This document shows, one piece after another, positions 15,537 to 22,254 of a stretch of DNA of 35,323 bases; the first letter of the stretch is position 1; each line of letters starts with the position of its first letter. The notes under the pieces were generated by a model. That model had not been told where the DNA came from. It made no database searches and saw only the letters and a program-made list of their open reading frames with translations. The position numbers and the translations under genes are program-made. This DNA is from Elusimicrobiota bacterium (GTDB taxonomy: Bacteria > Elusimicrobiota > Elusimicrobia > Elusimicrobiales > UBA9959): assembly GCA_016209085.1 (NCBI GenBank), contig JACQWV010000044.1, positions 1-35,323 of the forward strand, written 5' to 3'.

Positions 15537-17128
15537 TTGAAAATTTTTGACCTTCTCTCCAGAAGAGCTGTTTTCAACTCCTGTTCTCCATTGGTTTCGT
15601 ATATCAGTTTGAGCTTGAAATAGGCTGAGGAATCATAGGGATTCAGAAGCAGAAGCCTTTCAAAGCAGACGGCCGATTCAAAAAACAAACGTCTGTCCTT
15701 TGCGCTTTGCGCCATGTCAAGATAAACATCGCCGAGAAAATTTAACGCAAGCGGGGATTCTCCGGCTGAATCTACGGCCTGGATCTTCTGCAAAACGCAT
15801 TCTACGTCTCCTGTTTGACTACCGCATTCTGCGGAGCCCCGCCAGAGGCGGTGGCGGCATTTTGACGCAGACTCAAGCGCCAGAGAAGCCCTGAATTCCT
15901 TTACTGAAAAACTGATAAACGCAAGCATTAAACAAAAGATTACAAAAACCGCCGGCATAACCTTAACAACCCCGCGGGTTAGCAAAATCCTCATTGGGGA
16001 AAAATTGCTAACCCGCGGGGTTGGAATGGGTTCAGGCACTATTATGTAGCAGAAAACCCAGAAAATGCCGGGCAGCGCCAGACCGAAATCAACAACAGAG
16101 TGAAAAAGAGCGGCCAGGATAGAGTATTTTCTCCAGCCCTCTATCTGCCTGAAACGGCTAAACAGAAAAAAGAGCCATACTGCAAAAGCAGGGAATCCGT
16201 TCTCGGAAAGAAATTCTAGAAAGTAGTTATGAACGTAAATTGACGAGGTCCCCCATTGAACCGGCGCGTGATACGCGGGATATATGTATAAAAAACTCCC
16301 TGTTCCGAAACCGGCAACAGGCCTGTCAAGCGCCATTTTAAAAGCCGATTTCCACCATATTATTCTGTCATAAACTGATTTTAAATCAAAACCGGCTGAA
16401 AAATAAGCAAACAGAATCAGAATAGCTGATAAGAGCAAAATCCATTTTCTTCCTTTTCCTGAATTTTTTACCCCGTTAGAAATAAGCCCCGCCATAGGCG
16501 GGGCTGCCGCCGTGCCCTTCGGGCAGGGCGGATTTCTAACGGGGTTTACAGAGAAAACCCAAAGAACAGCCGCCAGGCTCAAAAAACCGGCTGCAGAACC
16601 CGTAAAAACCAAATTAAAGGCAAGGAGTAAAATAAGCGGGTAATCTTTTATTGAAACGGCAAAAGGAATCATCATTAAAATGAAAAGAGCGAACGCATTC
16701 GAGTTGAGAAAAGAAGAATAGAGCGCCTCTTCGGCCAGGGCGAACTTCTGATACGCGCCGAGGCAGGCTGCGAACCATGCGCAGACGCGCAGACAGATTT
16801 TAAAATATTTTTCAGAGCCCTTGTCAGCGTTTAATGCGATATAAAATACGGCAATCCCGATTGAAAAATTAATAAGGTCATGGTAGATAAGGGTTTTAAC
16901 CGGAGACAGCAGAAAAGACAAAAACGCCAAAAACAAAACGCAGATAGGCGGTATATTTTCCCTGGAAATTACAAAGGGCGCGGCAGTATGCGCAAGAATT
17001 GAGCGGACAAGCAGGAAACTGAAAAATAAAAAAAACAGAACTGAAACGGCAAATTGAATTTTAAAATTCCAGATTCCCTGAAGCAAAGGCGCAAACAGTA
17101 AAACCGAACACAACAAAAACTTAAGCAT
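15530..17128 (-). CDS. Wzy_C / O-antigen ligase-like membrane protein carrying three palindromic insertions
   Basis: 532 residues with about eleven membrane helices and the Wzy_C loop around G-F-G-T-G-S-F-L-Y-I-Y-P and S-S-I-Y-V-H-N-Y-F-L-E-F-L-S-E-N-G-F-P. A short TPR-like tail ends the protein. It is a paralogue of the next gene downstream and is separated from pilQ by three bases. Three unrelated palindromic elements are translated in frame: the 74-bp element at 16471-16544 (P-V-R-N-P-P-C-P-K ... I-S-N-G-V, in a loop between helices), the REPIN-like palindrome at 15968-16022 (T-P-R-V-S-N ... T-R-G-V, just before the last helix) and a GC-rich double hairpin at 15822-15863 (C-R-H-R-L-W-R-G-S-A-E-C-G) at the start of the TPR tail. 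All fall in loops or linkers, so activity may survive. Substrate unknown; pilin or lipid A glycan is likely. Confidence 0.85.
   Translation of the reverse strand: MLKFLLCSVLLFAPLLQGIWNFKIQFAVSVLFFLFFSFLLVRSILAHTAAPFVISRENIPPICVLFLAFLSFLLSPVKTLIYHDLINFSIGIAVFYIALNADKGSEKYFKICLRVCAWFAACLGAYQKFALAEEALYSSFLNSNAFALFILMMIPFAVSIKDYPLILLLAFNLVFTGSAAGFLSLAAVLWVFSVNPVRNPPCPKGTAAAPPMAGLISNGVKNSGKGRKWILLLSAILILFAYFSAGFDLKSVYDRIIWWKSAFKMALDRPVAGFGTGSFLYIYPAYHAPVQWGTSSIYVHNYFLEFLSENGFPAFAVWLFFLFSRFRQIEGWRKYSILAALFHSVVDFGLALPGIFWVFCYIIVPEPIPTPRVSNFSPMRILLTRGVVKVMPAVFVIFCLMLAFISFSVKEFRASLALESASKCRHRLWRGSAECGSQTGDVECVLQKIQAVDSAGESPLALNFLGDVYLDMAQSAKDRRLFFESAVCFERLLLLNPYDSSAYFKLKLIYETNGEQELKTALLERRSKIFKW
15822..15863. 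repeat. GC-rich double-hairpin element inside the ligase gene
   Basis: CCGCA-TTC-TGCGG (15822-15834) is followed by CCGCC-AGA-GGCGG (15839-15851). The pair encodes C-R-H-R-L-W-R-G-S-A-E-C-G in frame at the junction of the membrane and TPR parts. The style resembles the inner hairpins of the 74-bp element, but the sequence differs. Confidence 0.55.
15968..16022. mobile_element. REPIN-like double palindrome inside the ligase gene
   Basis: Arms AACCCCGCGGGTTAGCAA (15968-15985) and its exact complement (16005-16022) enclose ATTGGGG-containing spacer. The same arrangement, with the same core and ATTGGGG spacer, occurs at 31097-31153 beside the RAYT transposase gene, which suggests it is mobilised by that enzyme family. 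It is translated without a stop. Confidence 0.8.
16471..16544. mobile_element. 74-bp palindromic MITE-like element, copy 3 (inside ligase gene)
   Basis: Identical to copy 2. Direct repeat TTTA flanks it (16467-16470 and 16545-16548), a likely 4-bp target duplication. 74 plus 4 is 78 bases, or 26 codons, so the insertion keeps the reading frame. It is read in the opposite sense from the copy in rdgB and is open in both. Confidence 0.92.
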
Positions 17129-17131
17129 TCA

Positions 17132-18832
17132 TTATATTTCAATAATCCTCGGAGTTACGAAAATCAAAAGCTCCCTTCTGTCTCTGGTGGAAGACTTTTT
17201 CTTAAAGAGCCATCCTAAAAGAGGAATGTCGCCGAGCAGGGGAATTTTGTAAATTCCTTCAATCTGGGTATCGTTTATAAGACCGCCGATTACTATGGTC
17301 TCCCCGTCTTTGGCGATAACGGTCGTATCCACGCTTCTTGTGTCTATGCCCGGAGCGCCCCCGGCGGTCGCAGGAATGGTCGGCGACTGCTGGCTCACGC
17401 TCGGATTGATTTTAAGCGTAATCCTGCCGTCGCTGTTTATTATGGGCATGACTCTCAAAACTATTCCCGTGGTGATGTAGGTAACCTTTGTTGTTGAAAC
17501 AGGCGGATTGGTCTGCGTGGTTTCGGTTGTCGTGTAGGGTATCTGGCTCGTGATGTTTATGGTTGATTCTTTATTGTTTAAAGCAGTAACTTTGGGGTCT
17601 GAAAGCACTTTTGCCTTGCCCTTGCTTGCAGCCATAGATATGGCGCTGTCAATCATGTAATTGCCCGCTATTTTGCCCAGCCTGAAAGCCCCGTATATTA
17701 CGTTGGCAGGAAGACTCACGCCTGTCCCACCGGATATGCCCTTGGGCGTAGGCACGCTTACGGTCGGCGCCGGAATCGTGTCTGATTTATACGGAGACTG
17801 CAATCCGCTGGAAGTAAGTCCCAGCATATTGGCTGTATCGCCGGCGCCTACATAAGCGCCGTCCTTTTGGGTATAACCCGACCACTGGATTCCGAAATGA
17901 AATCCGCTGTCAAGCGCGACCTCCACGAGTTTTGCTTCTATCAAAACCTGCTTCGGCGGCCTGTCAACGCTTTTTATGAATCTTGCGGTTTGTTCAAGAC
18001 CTAAAGGCGTGTCGGTCACAATCAGCGCATTGCTGTTGTCGTCAATAGAGCAGACCGCTTTTCTTCCTTCAGCCGATGAAACGCTTTCCACCTGGGCTTT
18101 GGCGTCGGCAGTTTTGATGTAGCTCAGGAAAAAAACCCTTGTCTGGGGCATTGCCTTCTTCTGCTCAGCCACAAAGGTCTGGGGAGAAGCAATGCGTAGA
18201 ATGTTGTCGCCGACCTGCTGGGTGGCATAACCCTTGACGTTCAGAACGGTTTTAAAAGCCTCGTCAAAAGGCACCCTGGCAAGGCTTATGGTTATGTTGC
18301 CGGATATGTCCTCGGAATATATTATGTTCACGTTTATTTTTGAGGCAAGCATGCTTATGACTTCTCTGATATCCGCGTCTTTATATTCAAAACTAATCGG
18401 ATCCTTGGACAGATTTTCAATTATGCTCCTGGAATATACCGGCCGCGTTTTTCTGGACAGAGACGGCGTTGAAGGTTCTGTTCTGGCAGGCTCGTTGGGC
18501 GGAATTACGATAGGGACTGAAGCCGTTTCTTTGGCCTGCTTTTCATCTCCCAGTAAATCCGGCTTTTGTTCCTCGGCGGGCGCGTCCTTGACAGGGAATT
18601 TGCTTTTGAAAAGCTTTCCGCCGACAACCACTATGATTTCATTCCCTTTGGCTGTTATGTCGTAAGCCGCCTTCTGGGAAAGCTCAAGAACTATCCTTGA
18701 AACGCCCGTCGGTTTTGTCTGGTACTGCCCCGTCCTTACTCTTTTAAGCAGGCTTCCGGTTGAAGGTATTTCCTCAAGCACCTTAAGTCTGGAATCCGGT
18801 ATTTCAACGACTATTTTCGGAGGATTGGACAC
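17132..18832 (-). CDS. pilQ: Type IV pilus secretin PilQ, main fragment (frameshifted from its N-terminus)
   Basis: 566 residues from a GTG, but this is probably not the real start. PilQ forms the outer-membrane pore through which the pilus passes. In order: the rest of an AMIN domain (N-P-P-K-I-V-V-E-I-P-D-S), an STN-type N0 domain at about 150-215 (Y-K-D-A-D-I-R-E-V-I-S-M-L-A), an NolW/secretin_N domain at about 225-300 (V-F-F-L-S-Y-I-K-T-A-D-A) and the secretin domain at about 385-565 with V-L-S-D-P-K-V-T-A-L-N-N and G-L-I-N-D-T-Q ... I-P-L-L-G-D-I-P-L-L-G-W-L-F. The missing start, including the signal peptide, lies in another frame at 18834-18998; removing one base from an A-run restores one 621-residue protein. 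It lies between pilP and the ligase genes. Confidence 0.93.
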   Translation of the reverse strand: MSNPPKIVVEIPDSRLKVLEEIPSTGSLLKRVRTGQYQTKPTGVSRIVLELSQKAAYDITAKGNEIIVVVGGKLFKSKFPVKDAPAEEQKPDLLGDEKQAKETASVPIVIPPNEPARTEPSTPSLSRKTRPVYSRSIIENLSKDPISFEYKDADIREVISMLASKINVNIIYSEDISGNITISLARVPFDEAFKTVLNVKGYATQQVGDNILRIASPQTFVAEQKKAMPQTRVFFLSYIKTADAKAQVESVSSAEGRKAVCSIDDNSNALIVTDTPLGLEQTARFIKSVDRPPKQVLIEAKLVEVALDSGFHFGIQWSGYTQKDGAYVGAGDTANMLGLTSSGLQSPYKSDTIPAPTVSVPTPKGISGGTGVSLPANVIYGAFRLGKIAGNYMIDSAISMAASKGKAKVLSDPKVTALNNKESTINITSQIPYTTTETTQTNPPVSTTKVTYITTGIVLRVMPIINSDGRITLKINPSVSQQSPTIPATAGGAPGIDTRSVDTTVIAKDGETIVIGGLINDTQIEGIYKIPLLGDIPLLGWLFKKKSSTRDRRELLIFVTPRIIEI

Positions 18833-18998
18833 GGTGAAAGCAAGCTTTGTATTTTACAGGTTTATCCGCCGATATGTAAACGCTCTCGGCAGAAACCCTC
18901 ACGGATTTTATAAACGCATTTTCAACCGCAAACATAACAGCAGGATTGTTCCACACCAGACTTAATATTGCCAATATGGACGCTATTTTTTTAGTCAT
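18804..18998 (-). pseudogene. pilQ: N-terminal fragment of PilQ: signal peptide and start of AMIN domain, out of frame
   Basis: This open frame encodes a signal peptide (M-T-K-K-I-A-S-I-L-A-I-L-S-L-V-W, about 1-25) and the AMIN domain start (S-V-R-V-S-A-E-S-V-Y-I-S-A-D-K-P-V-K-Y-K). It should continue L-A-F-T-V-S-N-P-P-K-I-V, which is present in the frame of the main pilQ fragment. The switch point is the T-run at 18846-18848 (or the one at 18852-18855): one base fewer joins the frames. After the shift it ends in unrelated residues. It could be an assembly or homopolymer error, or a real mutation. Confidence 0.88.
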
Positions 18999-19142
18999 AT
19001 TTCATCAAACCTCTCAAAAAATTTATTTTCATTTCTGCCCAAAAAATTTCATCAAACACCGTTCATTAGCATAATCATCACCGACTTTCAGCGAGTGGAG
19101 GAATTACTTATCACCTTATCAACTTATAATCTTATCACCTGA
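18999..19142. repeat. Gap between pilP and pilQ with word-repeat tract
   Basis: The tract at about 19098-19142 repeats CTTATCACC / CTTATCAAC / CTTATAATC / CTTATCACC, the same vocabulary as the right half of the 676-763 tract, here without an obvious left half. It ends at the pilP stop codon. No gene is seen. Confidence 0.6.
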
Positions 19143-19580
19143 TTACGGGATTTCCTGTTCCTGAAAATTCAGGGGAACCACCTTTTTATCTTCGGTCATG
19201 AGAACTACCTGCTTGCCGCGTATGATGCCTGTAATTCCTTTTACCGTATTTTTTTTGCCGTCAAATAGTCTGCCTGCTTTTAAAATGAAAATAAGCATGG
19301 CCTGTTTTCCTTTTGAATCTTCCATGAGGCCGGTAAGCTCCAGATCGTATACCGTGAAAGTGCTTTTTGCGATTTCAACGGCATTCGCCTCAGGCGCGGC
19401 CTTGCTTTTTGCGTCGCCGTAAACCGTTGACTGGACAAGGGGATCCCTGTAAACGACCGGACGATAAATCTGCTCAACTCTCAAAACCTGCGTGGACACG
19501 ATAGTATTGTAAGGCTCGCCTGCTTCTGCGGAGCCGAGGCACGCCGATAACACAAATGCTGCCGCTAAAAATTTCATCAT
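19143..19580 (-). CDS. pilP: PilP-like type IV pilus lipoprotein
   Basis: 145 residues. The N-terminus has a lipobox L-S-A-C (about 11-14) after a short hydrophobic stretch, so it should be a lipoprotein. The Y-R-D-P-L-V-Q motif near 43 and the beta-rich core F-T-V-Y-D-L-E-L-T-G-L-M-E-D-S ... G-I-I-R-G-K-Q-V fit the PilP family, whose members link the inner-membrane PilNO dimer to the PilQ secretin. It is shorter and more divergent than the Pseudomonas protein, so the call rests partly on position between pilO and pilQ. ATGATG gives two alternative starts. Confidence 0.8.
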   Translation of the reverse strand: MMKFLAAAFVLSACLGSAEAGEPYNTIVSTQVLRVEQIYRPVVYRDPLVQSTVYGDAKSKAAPEANAVEIAKSTFTVYDLELTGLMEDSKGKQAMLIFILKAGRLFDGKKNTVKGITGIIRGKQVVLMTEDKKVVPLNFQEQEIP

Positions 19581-19614
19581 ATGTTATTTACTGGTTACTG
19601 GATATTCATTCTTC

Positions 19615-19760
19615 GTAAGTATTCAGTCAACGCCGTTGGTGTAGGGGTCGTCCCTCTCCTTGAATTATAAGGACGGGACAGCCCCTGTTCCCTGATGGAA
19701 CAGGGGCGGATTCATCCGACCCGCATATTTTTCGGGCTCAATGAATTGAGCCACCAGAGT
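19615..19760. repeat. Modular palindrome cluster at the pilO 3' end, copy A of a 73-bp repeat
   Basis: 19615-19687 matches 22047-22119 at 71 of 73 positions, same orientation. It then continues with short palindromes: CTGTTCC-CTGA-TGGAACAG, GGCGGATTCATCCG and GGGCTCAATGAATTGAGCC. The distal half encodes the last 20 or so residues of PilO. Related modules are at 22114, 23749 and 34440. Confidence 0.85.
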
Positions 19761-20285
19761 GAAATTTGCGGAAATCGTAGAGCCGTCCTGGCCGGGAGAA
19801 GCCGACATCGTTATGTTTTCAATAGAAAGTATCCTTTCCTGGATTCCGATGGCCGTGACGAACCTGCCTAAAGAATGATACGTCCCCCTGACGGACAGGC
19901 TGTAGGAAACCTTTGTGAAATATTCTATCTGCGCGGAGCCGGCCGGATTTATCGCCTGTATGCTGATGTTGTATTTTTTGCTCAGGTCCGTCAGGGTTCT
20001 TAATAAATCGGGGAATTTTTTTTCTGCAGGAAGTTTTTTCTGCGCTGCTTCTTTTTCTATCCTCAGAGAGCCGAGTTCGGCTTCCAGGTCCTTGAATTTC
20101 TCTTTTTGCCTCTTGGCGTTCGTTATGTCCTTGTCAATGGCTTCTATTTTTGCGTTATTCTCGGATATTTTTTTTGACAGAGGCAGCCAGAAATAACTCA
20201 CATACGAATAGACAGCAAGCCCTCCGACGACCACGGCCGCGGCTATTTTCTGAATCTGTTCTTTTGTAAGCTGGAGGTTTTTCAT
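19665..20285 (-). CDS. pilO: Type IV pilus inner-membrane protein PilO with repeat-derived tail
   Basis: 206 residues. A membrane helix at about 12-34 (I-A-A-A-V-V-V-G-G-L-A-V-Y-S-Y-V) is followed by a coiled coil at about 40-85 and a ferredoxin-like periplasmic domain, the standard PilO plan. PilO pairs with PilN to form the periplasmic ring under the secretin. The end, K-Y-A-G-R-M-N-P-P-L-F-H-Q-G-T-G-A-V-P-S-L, is encoded by the modular palindrome cluster, so the original end was probably replaced or extended. It follows pilN with two bases between stop and start. Confidence 0.9.
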   Translation of the reverse strand: MKNLQLTKEQIQKIAAAVVVGGLAVYSYVSYFWLPLSKKISENNAKIEAIDKDITNAKRQKEKFKDLEAELGSLRIEKEAAQKKLPAEKKFPDLLRTLTDLSKKYNISIQAINPAGSAQIEYFTKVSYSLSVRGTYHSLGRFVTAIGIQERILSIENITMSASPGQDGSTISANFTLVAQFIEPEKYAGRMNPPLFHQGTGAVPSL

Positions 20286-20287
20286 GG

Positions 20288-20839
20288 TTATTTATAAAGG
20301 TATTTGGCGCTGACTGGGCAACTCAGGGTTTTCCCCGTGTCCGATTCGCTGACGGATATGCCGCTTATAACCACCTCGGAATATTTGGAATTTTTTTCAA
20401 GATAATTTATCCAGTAAGCCAAATCATAAGACGAATTGGAAAACAGGGAAGCATTGAAGCCCAGAGTATTCCCGCTCAAACTCGTAGACAGATTGGTAAA
20501 CCATATGGTAGACGGAAGCTCCACGAGCAGATCCTGCATGAAACTCGTATAGAGGAGCCTTCCCTGATTTATCTTTGCTATGGAATTAAGATATTTTTCC
20601 AGCTCCGCTATGTCCTGTTCTATTTTTTTAACCTGCTCAACGTCTTTCTGCAGTATTTTCAACTCAGCCTCTTTCTGCTGAAGGAGGGATTCCAGTCTCG
20701 CCGATTTTGAATAATAGAAAGACGACGCTCCGGCCAGCGCCAGAAAAACCGCCGCGCCGGTAAAAGCCGCTTTCAATATAAACTCTTTCTGTCTTATTTT
20801 AGCAAGATGCTCAGGCGGCAGAAGATTAATTTTAATCAT
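20288..20839 (-). CDS. pilN: Type IV pilus inner-membrane protein PilN
   Basis: 183 residues. It begins M-I-K-I-N-L-L-P-P-E, the conserved N-terminal peptide that docks in the groove of PilM. A membrane helix at about 22-45 and a coiled coil at about 50-85 lead to a periplasmic ferredoxin-like domain. I chose the ATG at 20839 over a TTG two codons upstream because it gives the canonical start. It is 38 bases after pilM and just before pilO. Confidence 0.93.
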   Translation of the reverse strand: MIKINLLPPEHLAKIRQKEFILKAAFTGAAVFLALAGASSFYYSKSARLESLLQQKEAELKILQKDVEQVKKIEQDIAELEKYLNSIAKINQGRLLYTSFMQDLLVELPSTIWFTNLSTSLSGNTLGFNASLFSNSSYDLAYWINYLEKNSKYSEVVISGISVSESDTGKTLSCPVSAKYLYK

Positions 20840-20877
20840 ATTCAAGGTTGCCAGTTCCTGTTACTGGTTACTGCCGT

Positions 20878-21984
20878 TCATTCCCAATCCCTCATCTTTC
20901 TGATGGCAAGCCCGGCTGCCACTGCAAGAGACGGCAAAACGTCTTTCGGAATGTTCTTCTCCGCGCCGTTGAGAAAAGAAAAGGGGTTTAAAATTTCCAC
21001 CGGCACTTTGAATTCGTTTGAAAGAAATTTGGTGATGTTTCCCAGATTCGCCATTCCGCCCGTCAAAATTATTTTTGATATTGAATGTTCAACGCCCTGG
21101 GAAAGATAAAAATCTATTGAACGCGAAACTTCGTTGTGCAAATCTTTCAAAACCCCTGTTATGGCTTTTGAAACCCCTATCCCTTCCCTGTCGTATTGCT
21201 CTATGGCCGCTTCTTTTTCTTCGGTAGTCAGAAGCACGGCCTTGGATTTTTTGAGGGCTTCGGCCTGCGCCAAGTCGCTTTTTAAAATTTTATTTATGGC
21301 CTTGTCAAAAGTGACGCCTGCTATGAAGATGTCGCGCACTACTTTGGTGACTCCCTGGAATACGATTGAAAGATTCGTGACCCTGTGCCCGATATTCAGG
21401 AACAAGACTGCGGAACTTTCCGCCTCGGGATGAACGTATGAATAAATATTTTCCAGCGCAAAGGAGTCCACGTCTATCAGAACGGGTTCAAGCCCGGCTT
21501 CGGACAGAATTTCAAGTTTATCCTTCACCAGCTCTTTCTTGGCCGCCACGAGCACAGTTTCCATTTTTGGCTGTCCTTCTTCCATAATGTCGCTGAGTAT
21601 GTGATACGTCAGGTTCACGTCCTTTATGTCAAACGGGATAAACGGCTCGGCCTCAACAGCGATGGTCAGGTCAAGCTGTTTTTTGGCAAGTTTAGGCAGT
21701 TTGACGTACCTGACTATGACGGAATTTCCGGACACGGCCGTTGCGGCGTATCTGAATTGGATCTGTCTTTTTTTTAAAAAATTTTTTATCTCGCGCGAAA
21801 TCAAAGCCTTCCGCTCATCGGGCGGGGTATCCGGTTTGAAATTAAAGGGGATATGCCCCCATTCTTTAAGAAAAAGTTTCTTTTTTTCCTCTAAAAAACA
21901 AGCGATTTTTACCGATGAACTTCCTATATCAATGCCTATTATCTGTTTTTGCGGGAAGACTGAAGACAGGAGATTGGATAACAT
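20878..21984 (-). CDS. pilM: Type IV pilus actin-like ATPase PilM
   Basis: 368 residues, typical for PilM (about 350-375). The actin/FtsA-like fold is shown by the phosphate-1 motif I-G-I-D-I-G-S-S-S-V-K-I-A near residue 17, the pilM segment I-V-R-Y-V-K-L-P-K-L, the mid-protein F-L-N-I-G-H-R-V-T-N-L-S-I, and the adenosine-site motif K-I-I-L-T-G-G-M-A-N-L. PilM is cytoplasmic and binds PilN's N-terminal peptide to organise the machine. It is the first gene of a minus-strand pil operon; the leader of about 230 bases contains a 73-bp repeat. Confidence 0.95.
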   Translation of the reverse strand: MLSNLLSSVFPQKQIIGIDIGSSSVKIACFLEEKKKLFLKEWGHIPFNFKPDTPPDERKALISREIKNFLKKRQIQFRYAATAVSGNSVIVRYVKLPKLAKKQLDLTIAVEAEPFIPFDIKDVNLTYHILSDIMEEGQPKMETVLVAAKKELVKDKLEILSEAGLEPVLIDVDSFALENIYSYVHPEAESSAVLFLNIGHRVTNLSIVFQGVTKVVRDIFIAGVTFDKAINKILKSDLAQAEALKKSKAVLLTTEEKEAAIEQYDREGIGVSKAITGVLKDLHNEVSRSIDFYLSQGVEHSISKIILTGGMANLGNITKFLSNEFKVPVEILNPFSFLNGAEKNIPKDVLPSLAVAAGLAIRKMRDWE

Positions 21985-22046
21985 AGTTTTTCAAAAAATA
22001 AAAAAAACCAGCGCGCTTCAAATTTCTTAATAAAAAGACATTTCTG

Positions 22047-22160
22047 GTAAGTATTCAGTCAACGCCGTTGGTGTAGGGGTCGTCCCTATCCTTGAATTAT
22101 AAGGACGGGACAGTCCCTGCGTACGCAGGGACGGGCTCAATGAATTGAGCCCCTACATTT
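22047..22160. repeat. Modular palindrome cluster in the pilM leader, copy B of the 73-bp repeat
   Basis: 22047-22119 matches 19615-19687 with two differences. It continues with the perfect 18-base palindrome TCCCTGCGTACGCAGGGA (22114-22131), also at 34440-34457, and with GGGCTCAATGAATTGAGCCC. pilM, pilN and pilO lie between the two direct copies. Confidence 0.88.
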
Positions 22161-22218
22161 TTGCCTGACATAACGGCGTTTAGTGAGGATTTACCATTTC
22201 TGCAAAGCTCAGTATATA

Positions 22219-22247
22219 ATTATTGCAGGTAAAAGTTAATTTGTCAA
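22219..22247 (-). promoter_or_regulatory. Predicted sigma-70 promoter of the pilM operon
   Basis: On the minus strand TTGACA (22247-22242) is followed by 17 bases and AATAAT (22224-22219), five of six matches to the -10 consensus. Transcription would begin near 22212 and cross the modular palindrome cluster before pilM. Confidence 0.65.
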
Positions 22248-22254
22248 GACTTTT

